Positions 6,323 to 8,289 of a stretch of 8,289 nt of DNA are shown here, piece after piece. Origin of the DNA: Labilithrix luteola (GTDB lineage: Bacteria; Myxococcota_A; Polyangia; Polyangiales; Polyangiaceae); assembly GCA_026225435.1 (NCBI GenBank), contig JAMFST010001126.1:1-8289 (forward strand). The letters are read 5' to 3'. How positions within the stretch are numbered: the first letter of the stretch is position 1; each line of letters opens with the position of its first letter. The position numbers were made by a program, and so were the translations under genes. The notes under the pieces are model-generated. The model was not told the DNA's origin. It was given only the letters and a program-made list of their open reading frames with translations, and did not search any database.

Positions 6323-6850
6323 TTACTTACGCTTGTCGCCGACGATGTCTTCGCGCATCTGGGAAAGCTGGTTCACCAGCTCGGTCTGCTCCTGATCGGG
6401 GACCTTCAGCTCGCTCATGGCGGCCTGTAGGTCCTCGACGACCGCGTCGAACTGCTTGTTGGTCACGCGCATGCCCTTGTGCGCGCTCTTCATGTCCTTG
6501 CCCTGGTAGGTGCAGGGGCCGCCGGTCAGCTCGCAGAGCTGGTCGACGAGCATGTCGTGGAAGCGCTTCATGTGCTCCCCCTTCACCTTGGCGAACGGCC
6601 GGCTCACCCGGCTGTCGGCCTGGACGTTCTTGATGAAGGCGTCGACGACCTGGGCGATGCCGTCCTTTCCGCCGAGACGCTCGAAGAGCGCTCGCGGCGC
6701 GGCGTCGACGGAGTCGCCATCCCCCGCGTCGGAGAGCGTCTCGGTCACCGGCGGCTCGGGCGCGACCGGCGGCTTCTTTCCGCCGCAAGCGATGGCGAAC
6801 ATCAGCGCGGCGGCAGACAGGCTCGCCAGCGCGGCAAGGCGGGTTCTCAT
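6323..6850 (-). CDS. Lipoprotein-anchored group 1-like truncated haemoglobin
   Basis: The 175-residue product begins with a signal peptide ending in a plausible lipobox A19-I20-A21-C22 (Gly at +2), then a Pro/Asp-rich linker (23-53), then a 2-on-2 globin domain. Landmarks: LFERLGG (55-61), helix B VVDAFIKNV (68-76), CD1 Phe86, the GGP turn (110-112), and the proximal haem ligand His124 in MKSAHKGM. Aligned by eye to Mycobacterium tuberculosis trHbN, position B10 (usually Tyr) is Ile73, E7 is Phe97 and E11 (usually Gln) is Leu101, so the distal pocket lacks the usual polar residues. Cys106 and Cys113 flank the GGP turn and could form a disulfide. Truncated globins bind O2, NO or CO; here haem would sit outside the cytoplasm. 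No clear Shine-Dalgarno precedes the ATG. It converges on topA and diverges from the gene at 6956. Confidence 0.92.
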   Translation of the reverse strand: MRTRLAALASLSAAALMFAIACGGKKPPVAPEPPVTETLSDAGDGDSVDAAPRALFERLGGKDGIAQVVDAFIKNVQADSRVSRPFAKVKGEHMKRFHDMLVDQLCELTGGPCTYQGKDMKSAHKGMRVTNKQFDAVVEDLQAAMSELKVPDQEQTELVNQLSQMREDIVGDKRK

Positions 6851-6866
6851 GGCGCGCTACTGTAGG

Positions 6867-6928
6867 CGGAGGCCCGGCGGCTCATCTAGAATTCGGCGGT
6901 TCACCGGTTTCTCGTCTCCGGGCCTCCG
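6867..6928. promoter_or_regulatory. 11-bp perfect inverted repeat in divergent intergenic region
   Basis: CGGAGGCCCGG (6867-6877) and its exact reverse complement CCGGGCCTCCG (6918-6928) are separated by 40 bp. They sit nearly symmetrically in the 105-bp gap between the globin gene (start 6850, - strand) and the gene starting at 6956 (+ strand), 16 and 27 bp from the two starts. The space between is the most AT-containing part of the gap (ATCTAGAATTC). Both promoters should lie here, so the repeat could be a pair of operator half-sites or a looping site. No convincing -35/-10 pair was found on either strand. Confidence 0.4.
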
Positions 6929-6955
6929 GGTGTCTATTCTCCTGGGGACTCGGTC

Positions 6956-8289
6956 ATGAGCACCTCGACTCTCCACGTAGCTGGGTTGTTGCTCGTCACC
7001 TCCGACGACGTGCCGCTCCACGCGGAGTACGCGCTGTTCGATCCGGGCGAGATCGAGCTGCGGTCCACCGGCCCGGGCACCGTGCGCGAGGCCGGCTACC
7101 AGACGACCGCCGCCAAGGCGCGCGAGCGGCTGGCGTCGCAGGGGATCGACGCAGCGCTGGTGGCGGCGGTGGAAGAGGCGCTGCGTGCGGGGACCGCGGC
7201 CGCCTACGCGCGCGGGGACGCGGTACGCCACGTGGTCGGCGAGATGTCCGCCGGCGAGATGCTCGAAGGCGGCACCTGGCTCGGTGAGGAGCAGAGCTAC
7301 CGCGGCACCTGGCTGCGGATGGACGATCTCGCGCGCGATCTGGACATCGTGCAGGCGCCGCTGGCGCTGCAGGCCGTCGCGCTGGCGAGCACGCTGCACG
7401 ATCTGGCGGACGACGCGCCGGTGGTCCTCTCGACGCTGGAGTACACCCGCGATCGACGGCCGGGGGAGCGCACCCACCGGCGCGTGGCGCTGGAGCACGC
7501 GACGGAGCTGCCGGCGGCGATCACCGCCCTCGAGCGGCCGGCGCCGCACAGCGACGAGCACGGGCCGACCAAGGCGGAGCTGCTCGAGGCGATGCGGCGG
7601 CACGCGGAGATCTTCGCCTCGGCGGCGGCCAAGGAGCGGCTCATTCGCTTCGAGCGGACGCTCGCCGACCGGCAGATGCCGGTGCGCGGCCCGCTCTCCG
7701 ACTCGTCGCTGTGGAAGATCGAGCTGCTGCTCGCCCAGGGGACGACCGAAGGCGTGCAGGAGACGCTCGACTCGCTGGAGAAGATGCGCGGGCGCTCGCC
7801 GTCGACGACGTACCTGCGCGCGCGCGCCTCGTTCCTGAGCGGGCAACAGGATCCGAAGATCATCGCCGAGCGGGTCGGGGCGCTGGCGCTCTCGATGCAC
7901 AACGCGTTTCCCGAGCTGGAGCTGCTGGCCGCCGAGGCCTGGTTCGCCGCCGGCGACACCAAGCGCGCCCTCCCCTACGCGCGTGACCTCCTGGCCAACC
8001 CGGGCGTGCACGCCGATCTGCGCGGGCGCGCCGAGCGCATCCTGCGACGGAGCGACGCCCCCAGCCTGCGGCCCGAGCGGGTGAGCGCACGACCGGCCAC
8101 CACGCCTCCGGGAGCCGCCTTGCGCGCGCGGCAAGCGGCCAACACGCTCGGCAATGTCCCCGGCGTCGGTGACGAGCGCACGCTCCCCGCGGGAGCCGCC
8201 GCGCGGCCGGCGAGGGAGTCGGACATCCCGTCGGCGCTCGGCGGTGGGTCCACCGCCGCGGCTCGTCGCAGCTCGATGCCGGCCTCGCC
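6956..8289 (+). CDS. Hypothetical helical, possibly TPR-like protein, 3' end outside the window
   Basis: The frame is open from ATG 6956 to the window end, giving 444 complete codons without a stop. GGGGA at 6944-6948 lies 7 nt upstream, and an in-frame TAG at 6887-6889 rules out a much earlier start. Third positions are strongly G/C, supporting this frame over overlapping ORFs on both strands. There is no signal peptide, so it is probably cytoplasmic. Residues 1-50 look beta-rich; 50-150 and 205-365 are predominantly helical with Leu/Ala periodicity. The segment 250-350, with LLLAQGTTEGVQETLDSL and LLAAEAWFAAGDTKRALPYA, has the small/large residue pattern of tetratricopeptide-like helix pairs. 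From about 366 onward it is Pro/Ala/Arg/Ser-rich and disordered, perhaps linking to a domain beyond the window. I do not recognise the family. It is divergent from the globin gene and may share regulation with it. Confidence 0.75.
   Translation, partial: MSTSTLHVAGLLLVTSDDVPLHAEYALFDPGEIELRSTGPGTVREAGYQTTAAKARERLASQGIDAALVAAVEEALRAGTAAAYARGDAVRHVVGEMSAGEMLEGGTWLGEEQSYRGTWLRMDDLARDLDIVQAPLALQAVALASTLHDLADDAPVVLSTLEYTRDRRPGERTHRRVALEHATELPAAITALERPAPHSDEHGPTKAELLEAMRRHAEIFASAAAKERLIRFERTLADRQMPVRGPLSDSSLWKIELLLAQGTTEGVQETLDSLEKMRGRSPSTTYLRARASFLSGQQDPKIIAERVGALALSMHNAFPELELLAAEAWFAAGDTKRALPYARDLLANPGVHADLRGRAERILRRSDAPSLRPERVSARPATTPPGAALRARQAANTLGNVPGVGDERTLPAGAAARPARESDIPSALGGGSTAAARRSSMPAS

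Noticed and set aside
6935..6940. TATTCT as a -10 box for the gene at 6956
   Set aside because: It would place the transcription start inside the GGGGA ribosome binding site, and no -35 box lies at the right spacing.
6857..8134. 425-codon open frame on the - strand opposite the helical-repeat gene
   Set aside because: Arg-rich, motif-free, and it would run through the divergent promoter region. The + strand frame from 6956 has a ribosome binding site and natural composition.

Overview
The window is very GC-rich, with G or C at most third codon positions, and carries lipoprotein genes with Q/P/Y-rich tethers plus a dprA-topA pair. This suggests a large-genome delta-proteobacterial lineage, most likely a myxobacterium (Myxococcota, Polyangia-like). 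That placement is inference from style and gene content; no rRNA or other phylogenetic marker is present. I see no tRNA, rRNA, CRISPR array, insertion sequence or integrase.

Layout from left to right: (1) 2-574, the 3' end of an unrecognised protein on the + strand. (2) 659-2669, three tightly packed + strand genes for small lipoproteins that are paralogues of each other. They share a C-terminal domain of about 110 residues with two conserved cysteines but have different linkers, and their stop and start codons nearly touch or overlap, so they look like one translationally coupled operon. (3) 2716-3660, a divergent DprA/Smf-family protein, followed by a hairpin and a 174-bp gap, then 3835-6279, topoisomerase I (topA). 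dprA next to topA is a common bacterial order. The topA leader can fold in two mutually exclusive ways, one of which hides the ribosome binding site. (4) A strong hairpin at 6287-6318 separates topA from a convergent gene, 6323-6850 on the - strand, which encodes a lipoprotein-anchored truncated haemoglobin with an unusually apolar predicted distal pocket. (5) A 105-bp divergent intergenic region holding an 11-bp perfect inverted repeat leads to a + strand gene starting at 6956 and running off the window. It encodes an unrecognised, mostly helical, possibly TPR-like protein with a disordered tail.

Functionally the window mixes housekeeping DNA topology (topA), single-strand DNA handling (DprA family) and cell-envelope accessory proteins. 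The least explained part is the three-gene lipoprotein cassette. The most testable regulatory ideas are the topA leader switch and the inverted repeat between the globin and the helical-repeat gene.
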